A DNA stretch of 64,000 nucleotides from Candidatus Rhodoluna planktonica (GTDB lineage: Bacteria; Actinomycetota; Actinomycetes; Actinomycetales; Microbacteriaceae), in the NCBI RefSeq assembly GCF_001854225.1, contig NZ_CP015208.1, forward strand, positions 62,001 to 126,000, read 5' to 3'. The notes under the pieces were generated by a model. It made no database searches. It saw only the letters and a program-made list of their open reading frames with translations, and was not told the origin of the DNA. Positions within the stretch are counted from its first letter, which is position 1; every line of letters starts with the position of its first letter. The position numbers were made by a program, and so were the translations under genes. Shown piece after piece: positions 25,727 through 34,401 of this stretch.

Positions 25727-26954
25727 CAACACTCAAGGTAGCTATGACCGGTTCTGGAATAGCAGCTACCTGATCGGTTGTAAGTGCGGTGAGTTCTTCG
25801 AGTGTCAAGGTGTTCAATTGCGGCCCATCAATTTTGGCCAAAGTGGTTGGAGTGATTGCAGCAAGTTGAATGGCATCTAATGCAGCAAACTGCTTGATGT
25901 TTAGCAAATCGAGTTGCTTGGGCGTGATGCCATCCATAGCCTCAGGCGCTAGGGCACCAAGTTGCACCGGGGTGAAAGCTTTGAAGGTGTTCACCGGAAT
26001 GGTCGCTAGTTGGGCATCTTGAAGTCCAGGCAAATTGGTTGGGGTTAGGCCCTTTAATTGCGCTGGCGTTAGTGACGCCATCACATTTGGCTTCATGGCG
26101 GCCAATTGCTGGTCGGTGAGAACCTTCAACTCGTTGGCAATCAAAGTTTTGAACTGTGCCGGAATCAAGCCCTCAAGTGCATCTGGGGTGAGCGCCTTCA
26201 ACTGGGTAACGCTTAGAGCGTTGAAGGTCGACGCAGGCAATGCGGCCAACTGAGTGTCGATAAGACCCTCGATGCTCGCTGGCAAAAGTGCTTTCACCTG
26301 TGCTGGAATCAAACTCTTGATTGTTGCCGGGGTGATGTTGGCCAACTGTTCAGCATCAAGCGCCTTCAGCTGAGTCACTGCCATTTGCTTCAGCTGAGTT
26401 GGGTTTAGGCCGGCAAAAGCTTCAGGCAACATGCCATCGATGAAACTTGGGGTTAGCCCCTTCAACGCGGTTGGCGAAAATGCAGCCAGTGCTGCTGGGT
26501 CAACGCCGGCAGCAGCTGATGGTGGCAGGGCAGCCAACTGCTTGAGGTCGAACGACTTAATTGCACTTGGGTCTAGTGCGGCAAACTGTTCGGGGGTAAA
26601 ACCTTTGATGGTGTTAGTTGAAAGCTTGTCGATATCTTTCACATCAAAGTTTGCAAAAGACTCGGGGTTTAGTTTGGCAAAGTCACCCGAACCTAGCGAG
26701 CCAAGGTTTGGTATCTGGCTTGGGTCAAAAGGTGTGGTGCCATTCAGCAGCGAACTAATGTCGGGGATGCCACCAGGCAGTGTTGGCAGCGGCCCAGTTG
26801 GTAGTGGTCCGGTCGGCAATGGCAAGTTTGGAAAAACTGGGTCGGTTGGGATGTTCGGCACTGGCGCAGGAAATGGCAAGTCAATTGCCTGTGCGGGAGA
26901 AGCACCAAAAGTTAGCAGGGCAGCTGCAGCGGCAGCGGCTAGATATTTTTTCAT
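25701..26954 (-). CDS. Secreted octapeptide-repeat protein
   Basis: A 417-residue exported protein with no family I recognise. Residues 1-23 are a signal peptide ending in ASPAQA, followed by a Pro/Gly-rich stretch to about residue 90 with LPTGP repeats. From residue 95 to 414 it is an unbroken series of 40 eight-residue units of the type L-T-P-x-Q-L-x-A. The last three residues ILA begin another unit. No LPXTG anchor or C-terminal membrane helix is seen. The ATG at 26954 begins MKKYLAAAA; an upstream in-frame start would only add residues before the signal peptide. A structural or adhesive surface role is a guess. Confidence 0.85.
   Translation of the reverse strand: MKKYLAAAAAAALLTFGASPAQAIDLPFPAPVPNIPTDPVFPNLPLPTGPLPTGPLPTLPGGIPDISSLLNGTTPFDPSQIPNLGSLGSGDFAKLNPESFANFDVKDIDKLSTNTIKGFTPEQFAALDPSAIKSFDLKQLAALPPSAAAGVDPAALAAFSPTALKGLTPSFIDGMLPEAFAGLNPTQLKQMAVTQLKALDAEQLANITPATIKSLIPAQVKALLPASIEGLIDTQLAALPASTFNALSVTQLKALTPDALEGLIPAQFKTLIANELKVLTDQQLAAMKPNVMASLTPAQLKGLTPTNLPGLQDAQLATIPVNTFKAFTPVQLGALAPEAMDGITPKQLDLLNIKQFAALDAIQLAAITPTTLAKIDGPQLNTLTLEELTALTTDQVAAIPEPVIATLSVEERAAILA
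25713..26672 (-). repeat. 40 tandem octapeptide-encoding units
   Basis: The coding DNA for residues 95-414 breaks into 40 gapless 24-base units. Odd-numbered units in the second half tend to carry Q-L/F at positions 5-6 and even ones P at position 3. This points to a 16-residue super-repeat. The units are diverged at DNA level, so the array is old or under selection rather than recently expanded. Confidence 0.8.
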
Positions 26955-27026
26955 TTCAACACCGTTCGTTGTTGGATAATCCAAATGTTAGTGCCAGCGA
27001 ACCAGGTGTCAATACTGAATTAGTGG

Positions 27027-27803
27027 CTACTGTCTGATTGAAAGTGGCCCTACCGCATCTGTCACCGTTGCTACCTGGCGCATTGGCACCCACTTCATTT
27101 CGCTGTTTGCATAGTTGTTGTTTGAAAATTCGCCGTCAAGTATGCAAGCCCCACCGACATCGGATCGATACATGGTTCCGCCCATAGTTAGGGCTGTTGC
27201 TGACGAATCTTTGACCATCAGTAAAACCGTTGATGCCCTTGCTCGGCTTGGTGTCAATGTGTTAATAAATAGCGGGTCGCTAGAACCAAAACGAGGTGCA
27301 TTAGGTGCAATCGGCCAGTAAACGGTGCCTGTGCAGTTGCTTGATGTGTAGTAACCGGCATTTGAGTTATCAATAATTAGGCCATCATTTGGGTTGAAAC
27401 TTACCGGATAGTTTCCAACCAGAGCTGTCCATGTGCCCTGGGGGTTAGCCTCCACCAATGCACCTAATTTTCTTCCGGTGGCATCGTAAATATTTAACGG
27501 GTTGTAGATGTTTTGCACCGGTGAAGCCGATGGTGATGGCGCGGGGCTGTTGGAAGCAGAAGGGCTGGGCGACGTTGATACGACTGGAGAGTTTTGTGCG
27601 GCAGTTGCTGCACCAATTCTCAGGGCTCGGTAACCACTCTTGCATTTGTTGTTTTTTGCTAGCTCAATCACTTGAGTTTTCGAGTTAACGCAAACTAAGG
27701 TGCCGACCGAAGATGCGTTTGCCGAAGAGCCCGCAACGACTGCTGCGCCGATAAGAATCGCAGCAGATAGCAGTGCAGTATTTTTAGTCCCCCATTTATT
27801 CAT
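27027..27803 (-). CDS. Secreted protein with Pro/Ser-rich linker
   Basis: A 258-residue exported protein of unknown function. An N-terminal signal peptide (hydrophobic LLSAAILIGAAVVAG, cut near SSANA) precedes a short domain with two Cys in VCVNSKTQVIELAKNNKCKSG. Then comes a low-complexity Ser/Pro linker at about residues 75-100 and a C-terminal domain with Cys residues in SSNCTGTVYW and GGACILDG that may pair. The gene follows the same orientation as its neighbours. It may be attached to or act at the cell surface. Confidence 0.7.
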   Translation of the reverse strand: MNKWGTKNTALLSAAILIGAAVVAGSSANASSVGTLVCVNSKTQVIELAKNNKCKSGYRALRIGAATAAQNSPVVSTSPSPSASNSPAPSPSASPVQNIYNPLNIYDATGRKLGALVEANPQGTWTALVGNYPVSFNPNDGLIIDNSNAGYYTSSNCTGTVYWPIAPNAPRFGSSDPLFINTLTPSRARASTVLLMVKDSSATALTMGGTMYRSDVGGACILDGEFSNNNYANSEMKWVPMRQVATVTDAVGPLSIRQ

Positions 27804-27851
27804 GCCGCAAGTCTAGGTTGATAACTCAACTAATGGTCGAGCCACAAACTA

Positions 27852-28271
27852 TTAGTCCGGCCAAAGATTACTGAGTTTGCGACCGCGCAGCCAAGCCCAA
27901 CCGCCGGTGGCCCACAGCGCCCAGATCACCAAGACCGGTTGAAAGAACAAGCGGATGAATCGTGCTTCATCGGTGTTCAGACCAAACGCTGATGTACCGG
28001 TAAGCCACTGTGAAATATTCCCCGGGAAAATTGCAATGAAAAACGCTGCTGCGACGATGCCGGCGATATGCGATTTGAAACCGGATGCCAACCAAATACC
28101 CAGAGCGATTTCGACCACACCACTTGCCAACACCACGAAGTCAGCATCGAGCGGCACCCAGCTTGGTACCTGGGCTTGAAATTCGGCTCGAGCCGGGCCA
28201 AGGTGGGCAAAGCCAGCGAAGGTCAAAGCAGTGCCAAGGATAAATCGGGCTATTTGCTTGAGAGTGTTCAT
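27852..28271 (-). CDS. DoxX-like small membrane protein
   Basis: A 139-residue protein with four predicted membrane helices, resembling DoxX/DoxD-like proteins. The first helix reads FILGTALTFAGFAHL, and later helices include VVLASGVVEIALGIWL and a Trp-rich final segment. The function of such proteins is poorly known. The ATG at 28271 lies 27 bases after the aldolase stop, so it may be transcribed with the amino-sugar operon, but nothing in it suggests a role in sugar use. Confidence 0.7.
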   Translation of the reverse strand: MNTLKQIARFILGTALTFAGFAHLGPARAEFQAQVPSWVPLDADFVVLASGVVEIALGIWLASGFKSHIAGIVAAAFFIAIFPGNISQWLTGTSAFGLNTDEARFIRLFFQPVLVIWALWATGGWAWLRGRKLSNLWPD

Positions 28272-28298
28272 GAGTGAAGTCAATCAAGAAAATTAGGT

Positions 28299-29129
28299 TC
28301 AATAACCAAAAATGTGCAGATAGTTTGAAACAGCAGATTTCACCGCAGTACGAGCTGCTCCCAAATATTTGCGTGGATCATGCGAATTTGGATTTGCCGA
28401 AAGGTACTCGAAGATTGCCTGAGTCATTTTCTGGTTCAGATCCGTCGAGACATTAATCTTGCGAATACCCGCTCTAATTGCCGCAGCAATATTCTCATCG
28501 CTGACGCCTGAAGAACCATGAAGCACCAGTGGAACATCGACCACCTTATGAATAGTTGAGATTAGATCGACGTCAAGTGCGGCCTCTTTTGTTGTCATGG
28601 CATGTGATGAACCGACAGCAACAGCCAAACCATCAACGGAGGTTTCGCTCACAAATGCCGCAGCCTCGCCTGGTTTGGTTCGCACGGTGGGCGAATGGAC
28701 GCCGTCCTTGCCACCAATTTCGCCAAGTTCGGCTTCTAACCAAATGCCAGCGTCACGACATTTTGAAGAAAGTGACTTCGTAGTTGAAACGTTGTCGGCA
28801 AAGGTTAGGTGAGAACCATCAAACATTATGGAATTGAAACCTAGGCTTATTGCCTCACTGATGAGAGTCAAATCATCGGCATGATCTAGATGCACTGCAA
28901 CCTGGGCACTACTGGCTTGGGCGATTGAAAGCATGGCCAACCCAATTGGTGCAAGCGCACCGTGGTACTTAATTGCATTCTGCGAAAGCTGCAGAAATAC
29001 CGGGGCATTCATTTCTTCGGCGGCTGAGACAATTGCCTGGGCATGTTCAATTTGAATCACGTTGAAGGCGCCAATGGCTTTTCCGGCAGATAACTGCGAA
29101 AACATTTCAAAAGGCGATACAAGACTCAT
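28299..29129 (-). CDS. Class II tagatose/fructose-bisphosphate aldolase
   Basis: A 276-residue zinc aldolase of the GatY/KbaY/Fba family. Metal and catalytic motifs are VHLDHADDL, the acidic EAELGEIGGKDG, VGSSHAM and LHGSSGVSD. NVSTDLN is the phosphate-binding segment. It would cleave tagatose-1,6-bisphosphate to dihydroxyacetone phosphate and glyceraldehyde-3-phosphate. Its place as the last catabolic gene after a PfkB kinase supports the tagatose route rather than glycolysis. It lies 6 bases after that kinase gene. Confidence 0.88.
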   Translation of the reverse strand: MSLVSPFEMFSQLSAGKAIGAFNVIQIEHAQAIVSAAEEMNAPVFLQLSQNAIKYHGALAPIGLAMLSIAQASSAQVAVHLDHADDLTLISEAISLGFNSIMFDGSHLTFADNVSTTKSLSSKCRDAGIWLEAELGEIGGKDGVHSPTVRTKPGEAAAFVSETSVDGLAVAVGSSHAMTTKEAALDVDLISTIHKVVDVPLVLHGSSGVSDENIAAAIRAGIRKINVSTDLNQKMTQAIFEYLSANPNSHDPRKYLGAARTAVKSAVSNYLHIFGY

Positions 29130-29135
29130 AATTTC

Positions 29136-30029
29136 CTAATTGGGTTTAATCAAATTTTTAAACATAGACAAATCAATCTCGCCGGCACTCACAGCTAACA
29201 CAGCAGCTGACCCAGCGGCAACTGAATGTCGAAGAGCAATTTCATCGCTTAGCCCGTCAAGTTTTGCACCAATGAATCCGGCGAGCGAGGCATCACCGGC
29301 ACCAGTTGGGTTTCCATTCAATCTTTCGATTTGCCTAAACTCTAAAGTTTCAAGCCCGTGACGGTACAGCGAAATCCCTTTTTCGCCTCGTGAGAGCAAG
29401 ACATTTAGGGCACCCAGTGATAACAGGTGCTTTGCCGCCTCATCCGCAGTTTTCGTGCCAGCGGCATCCATCGCTTCAATCTCGTTCGGCTTTAGCAACC
29501 ACGCATGAGCCTCGGCAGCGGCTAACAGATGATCTCCTGTGGTGTCTATGCAGACCCTAATCCGCGTTTGGTTAGCTAACGAAATCAACGAGGCGAGTTC
29601 GTTTGGGCCCACTCCGGCAGGCATTCTCCCAGAAATAACTAGGTAATCCTCACCGATTAGTCTTTGGCTTAGAGCCCGCTTAATTTCTTCGAGTTCAGCT
29701 GCCGATATTGCCGCTGGAGGTTCGTTCAGTACGGTCGCATCGCCATCAAAGACAGTGACACTAGTGCGGGTTTCAGTCGCAATTGGTATCACAGTCGAGT
29801 TGTGAAACGTTGAGCTTAGAGTAGTTGTGAACCAGTCGGTTACCGACCCACCCAAGGCGGTTAGAATTGCCGGTTCATGTCCCAGTTGTTTTAAAACGGA
29901 AGCAACATTGGTTGCCTTGCCGCCAATTTTCTTTGTTACGCGTTCAACGCGATTGCTCTCGCCAACCTTAAGGTCTTGCAATTCGTAGGTGACGTCAACC
30001 GCTGGGCTAAGACTCAGAACTAGTGTCAT
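29136..30029 (-). CDS. PfkB-family sugar-phosphate kinase (tagatose-6-P / fructose-1-P kinase type)
   Basis: A 297-residue kinase of the 1-phosphofructokinase/LacC type. The N-terminal SLSPAVDVTYEL, the GGKATNVASVLKQLG substrate site and the C-terminal catalytic GNPTGAGDASLAGFIG are canonical. The expected reaction is tagatose-6-phosphate to tagatose-1,6-bisphosphate, given the aldolase next to it. Fructose-1-phosphate cannot be excluded by sequence. ATGA overlap with the ROK kinase gene upstream shows coupled translation. Confidence 0.87.
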   Translation of the reverse strand: MTLVLSLSPAVDVTYELQDLKVGESNRVERVTKKIGGKATNVASVLKQLGHEPAILTALGGSVTDWFTTTLSSTFHNSTVIPIATETRTSVTVFDGDATVLNEPPAAISAAELEEIKRALSQRLIGEDYLVISGRMPAGVGPNELASLISLANQTRIRVCIDTTGDHLLAAAEAHAWLLKPNEIEAMDAAGTKTADEAAKHLLSLGALNVLLSRGEKGISLYRHGLETLEFRQIERLNGNPTGAGDASLAGFIGAKLDGLSDEIALRHSVAAGSAAVLAVSAGEIDLSMFKNLIKPN

Positions 30030-30922
30030 GAAGCCAAGTATCTGTCTTTAGCTGAGAATGCCGACCCAATTGCCGCTGCTTTATCGTCCAGCTCTGAAAT
30101 TACCAACTTAGGTTTTAGATGAATACTAAGGCGGTGTTGCAGACCTTTTTCGATAACCTCAATTAGTTCAGCGCCGGCCTTTGCGATGCCGCCTCCTAAA
30201 ATAACCGCTTCTGGGCCGGTGGTGCTTGCCAGCCAAGCGATTCCGAAAGCCATAGCTTCGCCAAATTCGTGCCACAAGTCACTGGCCTGTCTCTCGCCCG
30301 ATTTTGCTCGCTCGACAATTTCGAGGGGACTTATTTTTTCGCCAGTGAGCGCTGCGTAATTTCTTGATAGAGCGCCACCAGACGCTGTCATTTCTAGACA
30401 TCCGTTAAGTCCGCAGGGACATGGCCGGTCGTTAAAAATGGGAGCGTGACCAAATTCACCCATTTGGCTGTGGGGCTTGAATATTTTCTTGTTTAACACG
30501 TAGGCCGCTGCAATACCGGTGCCGATTTGAATCAAAATAGAGTCGTTGAATTCCCTGCTTGCACCAAGCCTTAGTTCGGCAATTCCAGCCGCCGTAACAT
30601 CGTGCTCAAGGTAGGTGCGAATGCCGGTTCGTTTCTCGACCTCGTCAACGATTGCAAAATTGCGCCATCCGAGAGTGCCACTAAAAACCGAGATTCCGCG
30701 TTCAGAATCAACCAATCCCGGTATGACTAAACCAACGGCATCGAGTTTGTGGGTTTCTTTGTAATCTAAAACAATCTCGGCCAGTGCCTCGGCCGCAGCA
30801 ATGCCAGATGGGTCGTTTTGCGGAGTGGGGTTGTTGCGAGTATCAATAAACTGACTCGAATCGCTAAGCACGCCCGACTTTATGGCGGTTCCGCCTAGAT
30901 CGAGTCCGAGAATTGAGCCCAT
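30026..30922 (-). CDS. ROK-family sugar kinase
   Basis: A 298-residue ROK kinase without the DNA-binding domain found in ROK repressors. It has GLDLGGTAIKSGV at the N-terminus (ATP site), the substrate loop LEHDVTAAG and the zinc motif CPCGLNGCLE. Because the transporter is an ABC type that delivers free sugar, a hexosamine kinase is needed. An N-acetylgalactosamine or N-acetylglucosamine kinase is the most likely role, with glucokinase as the alternative. Confidence 0.87.
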   Translation of the reverse strand: MGSILGLDLGGTAIKSGVLSDSSQFIDTRNNPTPQNDPSGIAAAEALAEIVLDYKETHKLDAVGLVIPGLVDSERGISVFSGTLGWRNFAIVDEVEKRTGIRTYLEHDVTAAGIAELRLGASREFNDSILIQIGTGIAAAYVLNKKIFKPHSQMGEFGHAPIFNDRPCPCGLNGCLEMTASGGALSRNYAALTGEKISPLEIVERAKSGERQASDLWHEFGEAMAFGIAWLASTTGPEAVILGGGIAKAGAELIEVIEKGLQHRLSIHLKPKLVISELDDKAAAIGSAFSAKDRYLAS

Positions 30923-30936
30923 TTAGTTCCTGCCGG

Positions 30937-31824
30937 TTATTTACCAGCCAGAATAATCGAACGCGCTAGGTGACGAGGGTTATCTGCATCGACACCTTTG
31001 CGGTCAGCAATTGCGACCGCAACTCGCTGAGCAACTACCAGATGTGCCATAGGGTCCCAGTCTGAAGACACAAACTTAGCTCCGGTGCGCTCAACGTCTT
31101 CTTCGAGCCCTTCAGGAACTTCACCGAAGGCCCAAACAACTCGACCCTTTTGCGCAATTGAAATTGGGCCGTGACGATAGTCCATGGCTGGATAGGCCTC
31201 AGCCCAAAACTGCGAAGACTCGCGGGTTTTTAGAGCCGCTTCTTGGGCCATGCCCACAGTCCAGCCCTGACCTAAAAAGCTAATCTGCTCGGCAGCAACC
31301 AGCTCTGGGTCTAATGGCATTGTCAACGCCTGGCGGCACTGGTCGATTGCCCCGTCGAGGTTTTCGCCTAGGTGAGTGCGAATCAGTGCAAGCACTGCAG
31401 TCGCAAAACGAGTCTGCAATACAGACTCTTCATCGGCGAACGGGATCAGAATCACTTCGTCAGCATGCTCGGTTACCGGTGAATCAGGAACCGCGGTAAT
31501 GACCACGGTTGGAGTGTGGCCCTTGATTTTCTCGAGAAAATGGACCACCTCGGTTGTGGTACCCGACCTGGTGATTGCCACAATTCGGTCGTAGTTGCGG
31601 CCATATGGAAACTCTGCAGCGGTGAACGCGTCGCTCTCGCCTTGACCAAGCGATTCGCGGCGGGCTGCCGAAATCATAGACATGAACCAGGATGTTCCGC
31701 AGCCAACAAATGCGACACGCTCGCCTTTCTTTGGAAGCAAGCCAGCAACTTGTGGATAAATAGCGATCGCCTCAGCCCAAATTTCAGGTTGACTGTTGAT
31801 CTCGGCAGTTGCGTGGATGGCCAT
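30937..31824 (-). CDS. SIS-domain aminosugar-phosphate isomerase/deaminase (AgaS/GlmS-isomerase-like)
   Basis: A 295-residue double SIS-domain protein. Phosphate-binding motifs are GCGTSWFMS and TRSGTTTEV. The catalytic region EAALKTRESSQFWAEAYPAMDYRHGP matches the isomerase half of GlmS and AgaS-type deaminases. It probably converts galactosamine-6-phosphate to tagatose-6-phosphate with release of ammonia. It is the first gene of the leftward operon, with GGAG before its ATG. Glucosamine-6-phosphate deaminase activity or fructosamine cleavage remain alternatives. Confidence 0.8.
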   Translation of the reverse strand: MAIHATAEINSQPEIWAEAIAIYPQVAGLLPKKGERVAFVGCGTSWFMSMISAARRESLGQGESDAFTAAEFPYGRNYDRIVAITRSGTTTEVVHFLEKIKGHTPTVVITAVPDSPVTEHADEVILIPFADEESVLQTRFATAVLALIRTHLGENLDGAIDQCRQALTMPLDPELVAAEQISFLGQGWTVGMAQEAALKTRESSQFWAEAYPAMDYRHGPISIAQKGRVVWAFGEVPEGLEEDVERTGAKFVSSDWDPMAHLVVAQRVAVAIADRKGVDADNPRHLARSIILAGK

Positions 31825-31890
31825 GAGGTCTCCTTAGGTCGGTTCTAAAACTGGTGCAAAACATACATTATGTGTATTTCTAGCATGTTT

Positions 31891-31908
31891 CAATCAAAAA
31901 ACATCAAA
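31891..31908. promoter_or_regulatory. Putative DeoR-family site 1
   Basis: CAATCAAAAAACATCAAA, an 18-mer built of two direct ATCAAA half sites spaced ten bases apart, 67 bases upstream of the SIS gene start. It matches the second copy at 32043-32060 at 16 of 18 positions. Confidence 0.6.
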
Positions 31909-32020
31909 AATAAACAAACCAAATCTAATTTTTAAAGATTTGCGATCCGAGATAATCTCGTTGATGTTCGTAATTCCCCGTAAATTCAACTGTTAAGCCC
32001 ATTTTAAGAAATAGATAACT

Positions 32021-32060
32021 TTTGATGAAATCAAATTGTTATCAATCAAATTACATCAAA
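32021..32060. promoter_or_regulatory. Putative DeoR-family sites 2 and 3
   Basis: TTTGAT-GAA-ATCAAA (32021-32035), an inverted pair of the same half site, is followed by CAATCAAATTACATCAAA (32043-32060), a direct pair. They lie 105-144 bases upstream of the ABC binding-protein gene. The DeoR/GlpR-type regulator at 35269 is the natural candidate to bind them. Confidence 0.6.
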
Positions 32061-32164
32061 TGGTTGTGATGGTTATAGAGTCACACTTGTAGCCGAGGGC
32101 AAACCCGGGGCAACCGCAGATCAAGATACCTCTCGCGATCTAGAAAATTTCTGAAAGGAAAGTT

Positions 32165-33409
32165 ATGAACATCAAGAAATGGGCGCGTGGCACCGCAGTT
32201 GCGCTTTCAGGCTTGTTGGCCGCCACTGGCCTAGCCGCGTGTTCAGCCGAACCGGCTAACACAACCATCCGCGTTGTTGCTGCTCAGTACACCGACGACA
32301 TGCAGCCATACTTCGACGATCTAGTTCAGCGCTTCGAAGCCGACAACCCAAACATCACCGTCGAGGTTGAGGTTGTCAGCTGGAACGACATCGATCAGAA
32401 GATTAAGACCATGGTTCAGACCAATGACCTTCCTGACATTGGAAACTTGAACTACTTCTCAAGCTTCGCCGCCGATGACCTGCTATACACCGCAGATGAA
32501 TTGCTTCCTGCAGATGTTCTTGCAGATATGATTCCTACCTTCATGGACAACTCGAAGTACAACGGCACCGCGTATGCAGTTCCAGACCTTGCTTCGGCTC
32601 GTCTTTTCTTCTACAACAAAGAAATCTTTGCTAAGGCTGGCGTAACCGCCGACGACATCAAGACCTGGGATGGTCTTCGTGCCGCAGCCGAGAAGATCAA
32701 AGCGGCCGTTCCTGGCGTAACCCCACTTGCATTGCCGCTAGGCCCTGAAGAGGCTCAGGCCGAATTCATGATCTGGTCAAACAGCAACGACGGTGGCGTT
32801 TACAAGGATGGCGCTTGGACCATCACCGACTCAAAGAACGTCGAGACTCTTGAGTTCCTGTCGGGTCTTGTAGCAGACGGTCTAACCAACCCAAACCCAG
32901 CAACCTTTAACCGCACCGACGGTGCTTTCGCACTCTTCGCTGAGGGTAAGGCTGCAATGCTCAACGGCGCTATCTTCCTACCTTCAGTTCTTGAAGAAAA
33001 GGGCAGCACTGTTGACTATGGAATTGCGCCATTCCCAACCAACCGCGCAGACGGTGAGTCAATCACCCTAGGAGTACAGGACTACTTCTTTGGTTTCAAG
33101 AAGGACGGAAACAAGGAAGCTGTTCAGAAGTTCATGGCGTTCCTGTACCAGCCTGACAACTACGCAGCATTCCTAAAGGCTGCTGGAGGATTCCTTCCTG
33201 CAACCAAGTCTGCTGGTGAAGCAATGTCAAGCGACCCTGCTTTGGCACCATACATCGCAGTTCTTCCTAACGCTGTGTTCTACCCAGGCGCTGAAGCCAC
33301 TTGGCCAGCAGTTCAGGGTGAAATGCAACAGACCATCGGTAAGGCAGTAGAAAAGGGAGCTGACATCATGTCAATCCTTGAGGCTATTGCTGCAAAGACC
33401 GAGGGCTAA
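32165..33409 (+). CDS. Sugar-binding lipoprotein of a CUT1 ABC importer
   Basis: A 414-residue extracellular solute-binding protein (family 1). A signal peptide with lipobox LAAC anchors it to the membrane. The mature part starts with TIRVVAAQYTDDMQPYFDDL, typical of sugar receptors, and contains GKAAMLNGA near the C-terminal lobe. It delivers a sugar to the two permeases downstream. Context suggests N-acetylgalactosamine, galactosamine or an oligosaccharide containing them. Confidence 0.9.
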   Translation: MNIKKWARGTAVALSGLLAATGLAACSAEPANTTIRVVAAQYTDDMQPYFDDLVQRFEADNPNITVEVEVVSWNDIDQKIKTMVQTNDLPDIGNLNYFSSFAADDLLYTADELLPADVLADMIPTFMDNSKYNGTAYAVPDLASARLFFYNKEIFAKAGVTADDIKTWDGLRAAAEKIKAAVPGVTPLALPLGPEEAQAEFMIWSNSNDGGVYKDGAWTITDSKNVETLEFLSGLVADGLTNPNPATFNRTDGAFALFAEGKAAMLNGAIFLPSVLEEKGSTVDYGIAPFPTNRADGESITLGVQDYFFGFKKDGNKEAVQKFMAFLYQPDNYAAFLKAAGGFLPATKSAGEAMSSDPALAPYIAVLPNAVFYPGAEATWPAVQGEMQQTIGKAVEKGADIMSILEAIAAKTEG

Positions 33410-33429
33410 ACCTCTCCTATAGATGGATG

Positions 33430-33463
33430 GGCGGGGTTCGGATACTTCCGGACCCCGCCTTTT
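33430..33463 (+). terminator. Intra-operon hairpin after the binding-protein gene
   Basis: A 12-bp GC-rich stem (33430-33441 with 33448-33459, one G-T pair) with an ATACTT loop, followed by TTTT. It has the form of an intrinsic terminator between the binding protein and permease genes. Partial readthrough would give more receptor than permease. Confidence 0.85.
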
Positions 33464-33499
33464 CAATAGGCTTATTCCATTCGTTCAGAGAGGATCGAA

Positions 33500-34399
33500 G
33501 TGAAACAGTTGGTTGGTAAGTTGTCGAAGTTTGGCAATAGCCCAGTTCTTTGGCTCGGGCCTATGTTGCTAATGATTTTTGCAATCGTGCTTTGGCCAGT
33601 TTTCGAAATGGTCAAAACTTCGATGATGAAGATTTCATCTTCTGGTCGCGAAAAAGGTTTCAACGGTTTTGACAATTACGCCGAACTGCTTGAAAACCCC
33701 AACCTGGTGGCCACTCTAATTCGAACAGTCTTCTGGGTAATTGTTGTTGTAACCATCACAGTTCTGATCTCTCTTGTTTTAGCGCAGCTCTTGAATGCAA
33801 AGTTTCCCGGTCGCAAAATTGTTCGATGGGCGCTAATCGTTCCATGGGCATCTTCGGTAATTATGACCGCCACATCATTCAGATGGATGCTCGACGGCTA
33901 TTACGGAATCATTAACCGCGTGCTGCTTGACCTTGGCTTGATTGACGAGAACGTCGACTGGTTAGGTTCGGCACAAACTTCTTTCCCATGGCTAATTGTG
34001 GTAGCCGTTTTCGTTTCAATTCCTTTTACAACTTTTGTGTTGCTTGCCGGTTTGCAAACGATTCCGCAAGATATCTATGAAGCCGCCCGCGTTGACGGTG
34101 CCGGTTGGGGCAAGACCTATTTTCAAATCACTTTGCCAAACTTGCTGACTGCACTTTTCGTCGGCACCGTAATCAACCTAATTAACGTTTTCAATTCATT
34201 CCCAATCATTTGGGTGATGACCGCAGGTGGCCCAGGCTATGACACCGACACCACAACCACGCTGATGTACAAACTGGCATTTAGGTCTCAAGAAGTAGGC
34301 CAATCGGCTGCACTTTCAGTTTTCAACTTCATCATTATTTTGGTTTTCGTAGCGCTTTACCTTCGAGCATCAGGCTTCACTAAGAAGCAGGAGGACTAG
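33500..34399 (+). CDS. CUT1 sugar ABC permease (MalF-like)
   Basis: A 299-residue membrane protein with six predicted helices and the coupling loop EAARVDGAGWGKTYFQITLPNL. It starts at a GTG after AGAGAGG. It pairs with the next permease to form the membrane channel. No ATPase gene is in the locus, so a shared MsmK/MalK-type ATPase encoded elsewhere is presumably used. Confidence 0.9.
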   Translation: MKQLVGKLSKFGNSPVLWLGPMLLMIFAIVLWPVFEMVKTSMMKISSSGREKGFNGFDNYAELLENPNLVATLIRTVFWVIVVVTITVLISLVLAQLLNAKFPGRKIVRWALIVPWASSVIMTATSFRWMLDGYYGIINRVLLDLGLIDENVDWLGSAQTSFPWLIVVAVFVSIPFTTFVLLAGLQTIPQDIYEAARVDGAGWGKTYFQITLPNLLTALFVGTVINLINVFNSFPIIWVMTAGGPGYDTDTTTTLMYKLAFRSQEVGQSAALSVFNFIIILVFVALYLRASGFTKKQED

Positions 34400-34401
34400 T
34401 C

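Larger units (their letters stand above)
31825..32164. other. Divergent intergenic region of the amino-sugar locus
   Basis: A 340-base AT-rich stretch with no gene. It holds the promoters of the leftward catabolic operon and the rightward transporter operon. An imperfect palindrome ATACATTATGTGTAT is at 31863-31877. Three putative DeoR-type sites are listed separately. The last 60 bases form a GC-richer leader with a good ribosome site (GAAAGGAAAG) before the binding-protein gene. Confidence 0.7.

Noticed and set aside
25658-26672. CRISPR array suspected from regular spacing
   Set aside because: The repeats are 24-base coding units of a protein and a two-copy gene-end duplication; there are no identical repeats with unique spacers.
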